A stretch of DNA of 64,000 nucleotides from Sphagnum magellanicum (taxonomy: Eukaryota > Streptophyta > Sphagnopsida > Sphagnales > Sphagnaceae): the NCBI GenBank assembly GCA_021904315.1, contig CM038914.1:8990001-9054000 (forward strand), written 5' to 3'. Shown here piece by piece: positions 1 to 12,824 of the stretch (the first letter of the stretch is position 1; each line of letters opens with the position of its first letter). The notes under the pieces are model-generated. The model was given only the letters and a program-made list of their open reading frames with translations, did not search any database and was not told the origin of the DNA. A program made the position numbers and the translations under genes.

Positions 1-377
1 TGTGAAAAATATATATGAAAAAATAAAATTTGAATCACTTTTTTCTTTTGAGAAAAAAATCATTAAATTTGTAAAGAATTGAAAATCATGTTGTGACATT
101 CCCCTATTGGTCTTGGTTTGATAACAATTTTTTAAATGTTTAGATAGGTTCCTAGAACATGTCATCATTGAGAGCCCTTTTGGGTTCTTCATATCTAAAG
201 TGATGTTAAAAAATGAAAAAAAATCATGACAATTTTTCTTTTACAATAGCGTGATGATGTACATTAAAATAGATTTATTTTTTACTTTTCCCCTGGCTAT
301 GACCAATTTATCATACAATATCGATTGTTGTTGTTAAATTAATGGCAAGTCCATTGCGTATAACACCCCTTCTTTTG

Positions 378-610
378 CGAGCAATGCTTGATGATGACAA
401 CAACCTACACCTTGTCATCATCATCATTTTTTAATTTTTAAAAAACAAAAGTTTGATAATGACAAGTTGTAATTTGTTGTTGTCATTTTGTAGTTTTTTA
501 ATGAAACTTGATGACGATAATAACAACAAGCTACAATTCATTGTCATTATGATTTTTGGAAATTTTCTTTAAAGAAGTTTAATGATGACAAGATATAGCC
601 TTTCATATTT
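378..610. repeat. degenerate repeats of a TGATGACAA/TTGTCATCA motif
   Basis: Three to four imperfect units carry TGATGATGACAACAA together with its inverse TTGTCATCATCA, separated by T-rich or A-rich stretches. The motif occurs in both orientations, so the block could fold locally. No coding potential is seen. The rest of positions 1-2800 is AT-rich intergenic DNA with no gene I can support. Confidence 0.4.
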
Positions 611-2825
611 TTTAATGAAGGTTTCATTTTTATTTTTTTGTTGTGGGATTAGGAGGTGTCAATAACTCTTGGTTGAAGGTCGAAGGTTTTTTGCTTTTGA
701 AAGTTTTTTTGAATTTCAATCATATGTGTTTTGACATTTTTGTTTTTTGTGAGCGTGTAAGATTTGTGATAACATGATTAGCGGGAAAAGACATCATTTA
801 CATTAAGTTGGGTAAGGAAGTTTAAAAGCAATTGTTATTGCAACTCAATAACATGTATTTCATAAAAACCAGTGATTGTTTCATCAAATGTTGAAATTGA
901 ACAACATGTTTCATTAGATGTCATAGTTCAACAACATGTTGCTTCATCAAAATTGGTGGTTGTTTCATCAAATGTAACTCTTGTTGACACATAAATGCAT
1001 GTTGGTTCCTATGATGTAGTTCAATTAAACATTATCATAAATATTTTGTTGTAAATTTGAATATGCCTTCACACCAAATTAATGAATCCGACTTAAATGA
1101 AACAAATGATGATTAGGGTATATAAATAAGAAATGATTTTCATTTAACTTATTTAATAGACCTTGTTGTGAAACATCATTTGTTTTAAGAGTTTTTCCCA
1201 CCTTTATGAAAAAATATTTGAAATAAAATGAAAATATTTGGGTTGAATTTTTCAACCTTGTACTTGTGTTGTACCCTCTTGTCAATTATCATTAAATTTA
1301 TGAAGAATACCCCAACTTCCATTTAGCAATGACATGGAGGTTGGGGTTTTGTTTTTGTTTTTATTTTGTGCAAAAATAAAAAATAATGGGGCCAATTAAA
1401 ATGTAAGGTCCAAGGTTTATACAAATACCCATATTGATGGTAGTGTAGATTATTTTAATTTAATTTCAATTGTTGGTTAAGGGGGCAATTAAACAAATAA
1501 AGCCCCACAAGCACCCAAAATAGCCTGAAAGGATTCATATTGGGCTAGGATGGGGTTGAAATGAATGTGTAAAGTTGAAATATGTTCCATTACTTATGTT
1601 GTGAAATTGTTGTTCACCCAACATTTCAAAAAACGACATGACTTTGTGACAAAAAGAATCAAATATGGTCGTTCTTCAACTTGTGAGAGGTGGGGGGGGG
1701 GGCGGGGGGGTGCTTTGTTATTAGGACCACACTCAAATGAATGCACACATCTTAAGTGATGTTCATGTGATCCAATGATAGAATGACCAAAAAGTGGTTG
1801 CCCAAGCTTACTCAAAAAATTGTGTGAAGTGGGGTCACCTCAAGTTACTTACAAAAGGGACATCTAAGGTGTGAAAGCCCCTTTTGGGCATTTAGTATTG
1901 GGGCATTGGAAGCATCCCATGCAATGTCTAAAGACATCAAAAAATATGATGATTTGCAAACCTTCATTTGCACCACCCAATGCATGTATGGGAAAAGGAT
2001 GAAAATGGCATGGGATGACATGTATTGGGAAAAAGAGTCCAACAAAAACAACCCACAAATGAGAAATTAACAAAATCATCATTTCCATGAATCCTTGAAA
2101 TGATTCATGGATGGCACACCCTCATGCCCACCCTTTTTTCTTGTTTGATTTAGGGTTTTTTGGAGTGCCCATGTTAAATGTGGGTTGTTGTTAAAATGTA
2201 GACTTTGTGGGATTAGTAAAAATGAGTTCATGGTGATCATGGTTTGTCTATAATTGAAGCATTACCACATCTATATGGAAATACATGCAAAGAATGTGTC
2301 AAAGGTAATCTATGCAACCTATTACCGATTGCATGGGATGGGTGATGTCAACTATAGTTTTTTAAATGGTTTTTTTAAAAATAGAAAATTAAGGCGTGGG
2401 TAGGATTGTTTGTAGTGAACATTTCTTACATGATTTTATAAACTCAACAATTTCCATTCACCCATTGTGTACATAGAGGCTGGAGCTTGGATTTAAAGAC
2501 ATGATCTTGTATGACATTTCGATATGTGTATTTAAGCAATTTTGATTTTTGAATTTTTTTTTGTCATCAGTTCAAAACCATCTTATATTGTTAATTTATA
2601 ATTTCATATATACATTACTAAAGTTGAAGGTTTTTAAGTAATACTTACATAATGTTTTATAAAGTCCTAATTCCCCATGATGTAGGGGAAAATTTCTCCA
2701 ATACCCACATATTGACACATATTGGCATTTAATACACATCAGGTTCTTGGAATTGTGTGCAATATTTGTATATGGGTCACAAAATATGCATTGACATTTT
2801 AACAAAAATTTATAATACCCACATA
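611..2825. other. intergenic, no gene seen
   Basis: AT-rich sequence with only short chance open frames. A G-homopolymer tract at about 1690-1711 (two G runs split by one C) is the only marked compositional feature. It could form a G-quadruplex or be an assembly-sensitive site. Confidence 0.5.
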
Positions 2826-3240
2826 TGTATCATAAAATAGGTGTTGGTTTATTATGGTCTCACCATCCTTTTGAAGTTCTATTTGAAGGGATGTGGGCAT
2901 TGCACATTAGGATTATGTTTTTAATTAACTATGTGAACTAATTTTGGGCCATTTCCATTAACACCTATGTGTGGGTATCGCAGATGACAAAACCATTACT
3001 TTAACACAATACCTAAATTTGGGTCATGAAACTATGTGTTGGTTTATTGGGGTTTCATCCCTTTTAATGCTTAATTTGAAGGGACGTGGGTATTGACTTT
3101 AAGACTATGTTTTCAACTAAATTACATGAACTATAATTAGGTCATTTCCATTGGCACCCATGTGTGGATTTTGCATAGGATGAAACCATTACTTTAGTGG
3201 AATACCAACATTTGGGTCACAAAAATAGGTGTTGGTTTCG
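2826..3240. repeat. tandem repeat, about 190-bp unit, two copies plus a partial
   Basis: The phrase TAGGTGTTGGTTT (with variants) recurs near 2840, 3030 and 3225. Between these, the blocks read in the same order: a GAAGGGAYGTGGGYATTG motif, AACTA..ATGAACTA, CATTTCCATT..CACC, and ACCATTACTTTA. Copies differ at many positions, so the array is old. No coding role is seen. Positions 3241-4750 hold nothing I recognise. Confidence 0.6.
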
Positions 3241-4759
3241 AGAACCCCAAACCATTATAAAAATGGTAGTTCATGGTTGATGTTAATATTGCATTTGTGG
3301 ATTGGGTTGTCATCCAATGAAACTTTTAATCATAATTAAGCAATTTTCATGTGTCCTCATGTGTAGATATTGGATCATACAAATCCACACTAAAAATGCA
3401 ATATTTGCTTCAAGGGTAGACCATAAATGCCCCGTGAACAATACCCATATTGGTCTAAAAATACTTTCAATGTGCATGGTAGACCTCACAATATTGACAA
3501 AAGCCTTTATTAATGTCAATTGTGAATTTTGAAGCAATGTGCAATCCCCACAAGTGAAGTTTTCTTCCATTGAACATTGGATTGAACATGCAATGCCCAC
3601 ATCAAATGTGTGTTATATCATCATGCTAGTTATGCATTGCAACATTTGGTTGCATTACATGTCATCATCCTAAGTTGAATTTCCTTCTCTCTTATTTTCC
3701 ATTGGCACATTCTCATCTTGCATTTTGATTGTCATCTTTAGTTTCAAGAAAACCCAACGTTCTACTTTTGGTTTTTACTATCTTTATTGATAACTTTATT
3801 GTATTTGTATTCTATGTATTTCTTTAATAATGGACTTACATTACCCAAAACACGTGTTAAGAGGATATGGTTCATGGTCCCTTTACAAACAATTGTGGGT
3901 TTTATTACATGAGGCTATGGTACCAAGAACCAAATTATGTATTTCCAAAGAAGCCATTATAAATTATTACATGTTAAATGTTGTTTTTTTAAAAATGGTT
4001 TGGTTAAATTGCACACACTAAGTCCCATTTCAACTCCAAAATCAAACACATTTGAATAAAAATAATCATAGGAATGGGTGACATATTGACATAATAAAAT
4101 GCCACAAAAATACATCTCATTGTGTGTGAATTGATAACCTCTTGTGTGATGCCACCAAGGGAAGAAAGAACTCAAACCTTTGATGGCATTAAGGAAAATA
4201 TTTTCATTTCATTTTTTTGTCAATTCTTTCACTTTTTCATTCTACTTTAAAACTTTCTTTTACAGTTTTATCATAAAAAAAGATCTTATTAGGTTTTCAT
4301 GCTTTTATTGCAAAATTATTATTTTTAAAAAGCACTTGTTTTCAATAATGGATTTATGAAAATATGGTAAAATATGTGTTTAAGTTTATCAATCCTAAGG
4401 GCTTATTCAAGGTTGGGGTGCCCAAAAAGACTATTTGACATAAAAGGACTTCATAACCCAACTTTGAATTTTTAAAACATTTGTCTAATTCTAAATACAT
4501 TGGATTGTTGTATGTGTACAATTAGAATGATGTTACGTTTTAAAAATTATAAAAATTATAAAAATATATTGAATAATACATATTTAAAAAATTGACTCAT
4601 TTAATGATTATATCAATTTTTTAATTGAAAATTTTAAAATAAATGAACAAAAGGAATTTGCATTAAGTAATGCAACTACCTTGATTTTTTTTTTTAATGG
4701 ATAATCAATGCTTACGTCTATGTTTAGCAATGTGCATTGTACACATTTGATTATATTAC

Positions 4760-5235
4760 ACTGACGAGCAACAACAAAGCACAACAAAAAGGTGTTGATA
4801 AGCCCCAAAGGTCAGAGATGTACTTGAAGTAAGAAGACATTGATGAACACCAATATAGCACAACAAGGAGGTGCCCACAAACACCAACAAAACACAACTA
4901 GGAATAGCCAATGAGTAACAACAAAACATAGTTAGGAGGTGTTAACGAACACCAATAGAGCATAACCAAGAGGTGTCAACAAACACCAACAAAGCACAAC
5001 TAGGAGGAGTTGACAAACAACAACAAAACACAATAAGGAGGTATTGATGAACACTAACAAAAAATAGTTAGGAAGAACCAAAGAACAACAATATAATATT
5101 GTAGGAAGCATTGACAAACACCGATAGAGCAAAGTGTAGATGTGTGAACATAGTACAATAACAACGCATTGAAAAACACCAACATATCACAACAAAAATG
5201 CACTAAGGAGCACTAACAAAGAAACAAGGAAACAA
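4760..5235. repeat. 34-bp minisatellite, about 12 copies
   Basis: Units begin with AGGAGGTGTTGACRAACACC followed by an AAYARAGCACAAC segment. Unit starts at 4934, 4968, 5002 and 5036 are exactly 34 bp apart, and outer units are more degenerate. On the minus strand the array reads as a hydrophobic Leu/Cys/Val frame. That is a by-product of the repeat rather than evidence for a membrane protein. Confidence 0.75.
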
Positions 5236-5720
5236 TGCAAGCTATGAACAAAGAAAGATCACAAGATCACAATGATTAAGCAAAACAAAAACCAAAAACA
5301 TACATTTAACACTAAACATACCTTGCAATTGCTAAACATTGTCCTTATTTATAAGGACAATGAAAGAAGAAAAAAAAAGAAAAAAAAGCCCAAGGGTCAC
5401 TCTATCTTTGTAGCACCATTGAAAACCTAATTAAAATAAAACCCTACCTACCATTACTAACTATTACACTAAATGACATATATTGACTATTGACACCCTA
5501 ATTTTATTAACTTTAAATACCTTGATAGGGTATCAAATTTTATTTTTATAAAATGAAAGGGTTTCAAATGGGCAGTTTTCAATTCAATGAGAACCTTTAA
5601 ACATGTTTCAAAAAATGCATCACCATTAATGATACCCTAAAATATTCAAGGTGAGAATCAGTTTGAAACCCTAGTTGGTTTTCACCTCTTTTCTTATATT
5701 TGCCCAACATTGATGTTAAC

Positions 5721-6395
5721 CTTCAAGATGTGTGAAATTTTGTTGCCTCTAGTAAAAATTAGGTTCATGATAAGGGTCTTGGGTTTGGCATTTCATTTAT
5801 GTTTAAACAAGAACAAGAATGATAAACAAGCTTCAAGATATTTGAAATTTTGTTGCCTCTCCTAAACATTAGGTTCATGATAGGGGTCTTGGGTTTGGCA
5901 TTTCATTAATGTTTAAACAAGAGCAAGAATGATAAACAAACTTCAAGATGTTTGAAATTTTGTTGCTTTTAGTAAAAATTAGGTTTGGGATAGGAGTCTT
6001 GAGTTTGGGGACACCTCATTTATGCTCTAACAAGGGTGGAATGATCAAACAACCTTCAAGATTTTAGAAATTTTGTTACCTTTAATAAAAAATTAGTTTT
6101 AGGATATGGGTCTTCAGGTTGGGGACACCTCATTTATGCTTATACAAGGGTGGGAATGATGAGACAACCTTTTAAATGTTTGAAGTTTTGTTACCTTTAA
6201 TCAAAAATTGGGTTTGGGATAAGGGGCTTGAGGTTGGGGACACCTCATTTATGCTCACACAAGGGTAGGAATGATGAGACAACTTTCAAGATGTTTGAGA
6301 TTTTGTTGCTTTGAGAAAAAATTAAGTTTGGAATAACGGTTTTGAATTTGAGAACACCTTATTTATGCTGAGACAAGGGTAGGAATGATAAGACA
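5721..6395. repeat. tandem repeat, 110-115-bp unit, six copies
   Basis: Each unit starts CTTCAAGATGTTTGAAATTTTGTTRCC, continues through an AAAAATTAGGTTT..GGTCTTG segment and a CATTTATG segment, and ends CAAGGGTRGGAATGAT. Starts lie near 5721, 5831, 5941, 6054, 6169 and 6284. The first three and last three copies form two sub-families, the latter sharing GGGGACACCTCATTTATGC. This looks like non-coding, locally amplified DNA. Confidence 0.75.
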
Positions 6396-8321
6396 ATGCG
6401 AATGGCATGAGATGATGAAGGACAATAGAACAATGACAAAATTATGAGTATTACAATAGGTTAGGAACAAGCAATGGCAACATGGGATGGTTGGGCACTA
6501 GGAAGCATTGCAAGGGATGTGAAAAGGAAAATAAAGATGCAAGAGGATGATAGTGGTGCTAGGAAGGATGAATATGCTAAGGTGTTGAAAAGCACACAAA
6601 GGGACACCATAAAAGACAAAAAAGATTAAATTTTTAAAAAAAAGAAATATTAGGTGACATGTGCATTGGGAAGAATGCCAAGGGATGCAAACGGTATTGG
6701 GAGGGGTGCTAAGAAAGCACACCGAAGGACACCAATTTTTTTTTCCCATAGGCACTTGAGGCATGCCAAGGGACACCAAGTGCAATTGGAAGGATGTTGG
6801 CGGCACTAGGAATCACACAAGGATGCTCAAGATTTCTATTTATTTTTCAATGTGGTGCCAAGAAATAAGCAAGGGGGAAGCACATGATGTTGGACAAAGA
6901 TTTTTATTTTTATTTTTATTTTTCCCTTGGGCCATGGGGGATGCCAACAAGACTGAATTGGGAATATGCAAGTTACCTTTGCTTGGATGGCAAAAGTAAA
7001 ATTTCAGGAAAAATCCAATAAGGACACTAGGCTTAGAACCTTTAGTCATCTGGAGATGGTCCTAGGGATGTCTTAGAGATGTCCTTTTAGCAACCATGAT
7101 ATTTCAAGAATCATTTAATCTTTCAATTCTGGGGTCATTTCATCTCTCATTCTTTTACTCCATATCACAACCATATTAATATTGTTGGGCGTTGCTATCT
7201 AGTACCACACAATAATGGATCAAGCAAAGTATGTTGCAAAAGGATTTGTAGTCATCCATGTCCATAAGAACCAACTTGAAGGTCCGTCCCCACCTTGCAC
7301 TTTTGGAATTCCAAAAGAGAACTAGTATTAGATTAGTGAAGGTTAGAGAGTGGTTTGTGTTACCCTGTTCATCTTCTGGATGCAAAGTAGAAACTAGTAG
7401 ATCTTCATAGCTTTGCTCTTTCTTGGCCTGCAGTTGGACATGTCACCAAGTATACAGTTCAAAGCCTGTGAGTTCTTAAAGCTACAGTCCATATCTCTAG
7501 TAGAGTTTGGGAAAAATCGTTTCACAAAACCTGGACTTTCACAATTCTTACACACAAATTTCTACTTCTGCATTTCTCTTCTTGAGGTGTCTTGCTAAAA
7601 TGACTCCTTTTCCTCTTCTCAAAAAGGAAGCAAGAAAGGAAAAACCTTCTAGATGCAAGCAATAAAGTTTTGCCCGCTGATGACCACCATACATTGGTTG
7701 TCAGTCAGGCACATTCGTCTGCTGCAAACCATCACGTATGAAGCAGACCCATCACACATGAAACTGCAGCACACTGACAGAAGCAAAGACACACACATGC
7801 AGCTGACCTCATGTCAATTTTACCAAAAAGATAATTCAGTAGTGCAATTAAGCTTGTTCAACAAAAATATGCCATATGCCTCTCATCTCAAGCTAAACCA
7901 CATTCCTTAAGAGCATTGTTGCATAGCTCCAAAGAACGAGAATCAAGTGCAAGTAATTCCAGAGAGATTTCCCACAATCATCTCCAGTTTGCTGAACATC
8001 CAGGGCACTTAGCCATCAATATATCAGTGGGATTGCCACCATACTGTAAAAATCAACAGATTTTCACTGCAGAAGAATTTCCCTTTCCAGGTTCTGTCAG
8101 GAGGTAGGTTTATCAATCAAACTATCCTGGTTTCCAGGGCTTTGTAAAGTTACAAGATTTGTTTCCAACAAATCTCTACTCACAAATCCTATCAGCTCTG
8201 AGCACTCACTCTGATCTTGAATATCCCAACAACAGTCATCCACGAGATTCTTCACATGCACAACTGAGAAATTATAGCAAATTGGGGGGTGGTGAGGGAG
8301 TTAAACTCTCCTACACAGCAT
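6396..8321. other. intergenic; includes the likely 3' flank of the AVT3-like gene
   Basis: Positions 6480-6800 contain scattered repeats of phrases such as GGACACCA and AGGAAGCA without a clean period. Sequence becomes less AT-rich after about 7600, as expected for the 3' untranslated and downstream region of the minus-strand transporter that ends at 8322. No separate gene is supported. Confidence 0.4.
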
Positions 8322-10347
8322 CTACATCATGTCATGAATGGAAGCCCAGGTCCCCACGACTGCAAATATCATTCCAAATGCAACAAGCAGGTAATCTGCA
8401 GCACTTGCAATCCATGAAAGACTTTGACCAAAAACGTGCAAATGAATTGATGCAGGCAACACAAACGACAAGAGGCAGCACACGCTACTTCCAACCAGCG
8501 ACAAAAAATTGCCAAAATGTGGGACAGCAACAGCAATCCATGCTGTGGCCAAAACAAGGACAGATCTTAAAAGCACAGAGGGGTGCCCCTGTATGAGCCG
8601 CCTCTCCATAAGCTCGTACACTGGAGTCATCATCACTGGATATGTGAAGAGGAGACCAGTACATAAACCCAGTTTCACAATGGTTGTCTGCCATGTATTC
8701 CCCAGATTCAGGGTGATGATATCTTTGGTATATTCACCAAAAGCAAAGTATCCCAGAAGTCCAAACACTGTGTACAGGAGGGTGATGCAGACCATTGCAG
8801 CCCCTATCACAGACCCGAACTTGGATCTGTCGTCTATTTCTGATTCAAGAGGGAGAACAAGTGTGATGCCTTCCACCGTATATATGGCAACTCCAGTTGT
8901 GAAAAGCAGGCCCTGCATGCCAGAAAATGCTCGGACATGCTCACCGTGGTTGGTTACAACAGCTGTGAATTCTGTTGCCATCACCACTGCCATAGAAACC
9001 AGATTCACCACATCCGCAAAAATGCTAAAGGGTGCCAGATTCGTGAGTGAGCGTATACATGCCAGCAACAACTGCCATTCAAAATTTGCAGGTCTCAATT
9101 CTTTGCATTTCTTTTGTTGCAATTGTAGCACATAAGTGCAAGAAACACATAGACTGACATTCACCCACTTGGCAACTCCCAAAACCCTTTTCTACTACCT
9201 GTATTGAGGAGGTCATTCAAGCTGTGAATGTACCAAAAACACACATAATGTAAGAAATTCACCAGGTAAAACTATGTCTCTCTGGACACTAGATCACATG
9301 CAAACTGTAGAAGTGCAGGGTTGTTTTCAGGCATGAAGAACTGTCGCATGAAGAACTGTCCACATTGGACACACTTAAATAGACATGAATCAATGATCCT
9401 CAGAGCAATCTCCATGCCCCTCATGCTCCTCAGCTTGCACTCAACAAAGCATAGAGGATTCAGAAGCTCTGGAGCCAAGCTTGGTAATCCTATCCTAGGA
9501 TGATTCAGAAGTTCTGGAACCCTAGGTAATCCTATCGTAGGATGATGATTCAGAAGCTCTGAAACCCTAATTGCAGGCAGAGAGAACAAAAAACTTACTT
9601 CTGATACTGGAACCTCAAATGGAAGAAATGCGAAAATCTGGGAGGCAAAACTAGGGTACTCACCTGGAGAGGAAACACGATCCATATGTAGATTTCCTTG
9701 GTCTTCCACTGCAGCTTCCACATACTTCCCATTAGATCAGAGGCAGCAGCAGCAGCACCCATCTGCTGTGAATTGGGCAGTAGATCGGCAGCTGCTGTGC
9801 TGACGGAATCCTGTCTCATGAACACGGAAGCCAGATTCTCCCCGATGAAAATGAGGTAGGCGATGCAGAAACCTCCTTGACTGAGCAACACCATGGCATC
9901 CACAGCCGCTTGGCCAGCAGTCCCGAAAGAGTGGAAGCCCAGTTTGCTGTAGGTGGGTACTTCAGCCACTCCCCAGTCCCTCTCCATCCGCCGGCGGCTC
10001 CATACCAGCAACATCATGCAATAGTACATGATGAGACTCAAGGCGCACATGATCAGCGCCCCCTCCAGCCATCCGGAGGCCTTAAACGCATACGGCAGAC
10101 CCAATACCCCTGCTCCCACTATGGAGATCATCAGGTTGCAAAACGTTTTCCCTGGCGACGACAGAACAACTCTGCTGCTCCCAGTACTACCACTACCAAG
10201 AGTCACCTCCACGCCATTCACTGCAGCAACCATGCCCTCTTCTTGTTGTGACAGAAGCAGAGGCGAAGAAGAGTTGCAGCTCTGCCCCAATTTCTTCTTC
10301 TTGCCACCATTGCTGTTGTTGTTGTTGTTCCCGCTAGACGACACCAT
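8322..10347 (-). CDS. AVT3: AVT3-type vacuolar amino-acid transporter
   Basis: Member of the AAAP amino-acid/auxin permease family, AVT3 class, which in plants exports neutral amino acids from the vacuole. I read two exons, 10347-9664 and 9071-8322, giving 477 residues. The 591-bp intron has GTGAGT at 9663-9658 and an acceptor CAG at 9074-9072, and the codon phase is preserved. The N-terminal 60 residues are Asn/Ser-rich and cytosolic. The first membrane segment carries the helix-breaking motif IVGAGVLGLPYAFK at about residues 76-89. The second exon holds SLVGSS, LPLESE and FGEYTKDIITLNLG, all typical of the class. About 11 membrane segments are expected. The start chosen is ATG at 10347, just before the Asn run; an in-frame ATG at 10389 is possible. 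The family assignment is strong. The exact substrate and vacuolar location are inferred from the family. Confidence 0.9.
9458..9595. repeat. three short direct repeats within the AVT3-like intron
   Basis: The phrase GATTCAGAAGYTCTGRARCC followed by GGTAATCCTATC(C/G)TAGGAT recurs three times at a spacing of about 43-46 bp. It lies wholly inside the intron and does not affect the reading frame. Confidence 0.6.
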
Positions 10348-10806
10348 GACCGAACGCCCCACACTCCCCCCTTGCTGGATTATAGTCATTACCGAAAATT
10401 CCACCAAAAATTCGCGCACCCAATCTTCCAAAATCCACCATAAACACACACAAATGCGCAAAATCTTCCGCAAATCTTCCTTTCTTTCTTTGCAAATCCT
10501 CCTCCTCCTCCTCCGACCGATCCACCCACCACCGCTGCTGCAGTTCAAAATACCCCAACAAAACAAAATTCTCTGACTCACTTCTCACTTAACCAAAAAA
10601 TCTTCGACTTTGTCTTTCAGTTGGAAGGAATCACAGCAATCTGTTGGATCGCCGACAATTCTTTTCTCGTACAACCAATAATTCCGAACCCACAAAAACA
10701 GGGTACTTAAGTACACGGGCTCGTTCGCGTGTGCGTAGTCGAGAAACAAAACAGAGGAACGAAGCAACGAACAACCAACCAACATATGCACACACATACG
10801 TTTTGA
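10348..10806 (-). promoter_or_regulatory. likely promoter and 5' leader of the AVT3-like gene
   Basis: This stretch lies immediately upstream of the chosen start codon on the minus strand. It contains a pyrimidine/purine microsatellite (CTC repeats at about 10498-10517), common in plant 5' leaders, and is less AT-rich than the flanking arrays. The frame stays open upstream of 10347 to about 10581 but lacks a better ATG and family similarity, so I treat it as leader. No clear TATA box was assigned. Confidence 0.4.
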
Positions 10807-11410
10807 TAGTCTGATTGGTCCAACTGGGTTGCTATTAGTAATCTCTCCCACCTACTTGCAGTCCCAATTTCAGTTTTATGGGTGAAGTTCGAAATTTTTT
10901 TTTAAAAACTTGGATGAATGTGTTTTTCTTTTTTTGGGTTGCAGGGGTCACACACATACTGAGCGTTGGTGGTGGAGATGCTCTCTTATAGCCAAAAGGA
11001 CAAATGATAGGTAGTTTGACTAATCCAAGTGGGTTGCTATTAGTAGTCTCTCCCACCTACTTGCAGTCCCAATTTCAGTTTTATGGGTGAGGTTCGAAAT
11101 TTTTTTTAAAAAACACTTGGATGTATGTGAGAATTTTTATTTTCTTTTGGGTTGCAGGGGTCACATACTGAGCGTTGGTGGTGGAGATGCTGCTCTCTTA
11201 TAGCCAAAAAGACAAATGATAGGTAGTTTGATTAATCCAAGTGGGTTGCTATTAGTAGTCTCTCCCACCTATTTGCAGTTCCAATTTCAGTTTTATGGGT
11301 GAGGTTCGAAAAATAAATAAAAAACTTGGATGTGAGAATTTTTTTTTTGTTGGAGGGGCCACATACTGAGCGTTGGTGGTGGAGATGCTCTCTCTTATAG
11401 CCAAAGACAA
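10807..11410. repeat. tandem repeat, about 205-212-bp unit, three copies
   Basis: Units contain GGGTTGCTATTAGTARTCTC, CCCACCTAYTTGCAGT, TTTTATGGGTGARGTTCG, a poly-T/A tract, GGGTTGCAGGGGTCACA and GAGCGTTGGTGGTGGAGATG. The GCTATTAG anchor occurs at about 10831, 11036 and 11248. Copies are highly similar, so amplification is fairly recent. The block sits just upstream of the transporter promoter. Confidence 0.8.
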
Positions 11411-12159
11411 AAAAAGGCCAAGCTACCCCACTTACTTATTTTGGACTCACACATTCCTTCCTTCACCTAGCCAGACTTTTGGACCACTTCTTTATAGAGA
11501 GGAGGTTTATTAGACTTGTGTAAAAAATCTACACGAATAGTTTGGTGTACAGGATCTGTGGAATAGCCTTGTGGCTAGGGATGAAAAAAACAAAGAAAGA
11601 AAAAAGCCTTATTTGTGATAAAAAAACCCACATTCCCACCTAAGTACCCACCCACGCTAGGTTCTTACCCTACTACACACAACAATATTGGAAAACCTGG
11701 TACAAAAGAAGGGAAGAGATCTACTACAAATCAACAATTGTGATGCAACAATTAAGAATAGGGATCTCTAGTGACATCAAGAGAACAGACCTAAAAGTGT
11801 AGGGTAAACCCCCAAGGCAAAGGCCAATGTTGGGGGCATTCCTAGATAAGGGACCTAGGATCAGGTACCTAGTAGCCAGTTTGGCCCCACATGTTGACAA
11901 TGTCCAAGTGCCTTGGTGGGCTTTATTTTACCTATTGTAAATCATGAGGTTAATGTTATCATGAAAATGTCAAGCACAACTAGAAAATTTGTAGTGTATA
12001 TGGAGGGCACTTCATATATTGGATAATACCCTTTAGAGCAAGGCTTTCCCAAAATAAGTGCACTTTGCCTCCATCTCAAGCAAACCCTTATTTCAGGAAC
12101 TCCCTGCTAAACCCTAAACCCTAAACCATACACAGATCACAATGTGTAAAAGAGAGAGA
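11411..12159. other. intergenic; short interstitial telomere-like tract
   Basis: No gene is seen. Positions 12107-12127 read as about three units of the plant telomere motif (CCCTAAA). This is too short to mark a former chromosome end and is common in plant DNA. Confidence 0.5.
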
Positions 12160-12258
12160 GGGTTCTTGCACTTACTCCTGAAGAGTGGGTGAAATTTTGT
12201 GCCTATTATTTATAGGCATAAGACCCATCCCACTCTTAAGGAGTAGGTGTAAGATCCC
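12160..12258. repeat. 99-bp hairpin (near-perfect inverted repeat)
   Basis: The left arm, from about 12160 to 12207 and containing ACTCCTGAAGAGTGGG, pairs with the right arm, 12211-12258 and containing CCCACTCTTAAGGAGT. The arms run from GGG(T/A)TCTT to TGCCTAT with a few mismatches and single-base bulges around a 3-base apex. A short foldback MITE or a precursor of small RNA are both possible. There is no coding content. Confidence 0.7.
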
Positions 12259-12824
12259 AAGAGGGCGATTTGTGGATATGAAGTGCCTTTCAAATACGTT
12301 AGGAAAATTTCTTTCGAGTGCTTTATGGTGAAGAGAAATGACTCACAATTGCACAAGAGAATGGAAGCAAATCATTCTGACCACTTGGAATTGTCAATCT
12401 AGTGTTCTCAGGTTGGGAATTTCATGAATTTTTTGAGCACTATATGGATGATAGATGAATGAATGAATGAATAGGTAAGAAACATGATGATGAAACTACA
12501 TTCATGAAATTATATGGATGATATTTTTGGTTGGAAGGAATATATTCTGATACCTCCTTTTCTCTAAACAGGCAAATTTTAGTTAGAGGTCTCCATGAAT
12601 AAGGCCTCTGAATTTGGAATTCCCAGCTTGGTTCAACTCCCCTAGCCAGAAAACGCCAATGGCCTCTATGACCTAAAGGACAAACATATGGAATAATAAA
12701 CAAAGACCTCCTAGGGACAAGCCTGAATTTGTGGCAAGCAAAAGACAAAGTAAATAGCTTTCTTGGAAGATGGGTGGGTCCAAGCTTTGGAATTTCTCTC
12801 CTCCCTTCATCCTTAAAACTCTTT

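Noticed and set aside
1690..1711. G-rich tract as a functional quadruplex regulator
   Set aside because: No gene nearby and homopolymer runs are also common assembly artefacts; noted only as a compositional feature.
4932..5132. Hydrophobic Leu/Val/Cys-rich minus-strand frame resembling a membrane peptide
   Set aside because: It is the translation of the 34-bp minisatellite; the period forces repeated hydrophobic residues and there is no gene context.
9877..10576. Plus-strand frames of 124 and 182 codons
   Set aside because: Antisense to exon 1 and the leader of the AVT3-like gene; composition follows the GAG/CTC microsatellite.
12107..12127. Telomere-like CCCTAAA repeats as a former chromosome end
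   Set aside because: Only about three units, embedded in ordinary intergenic sequence; also seen near 30400 and in the INTS11 intron.
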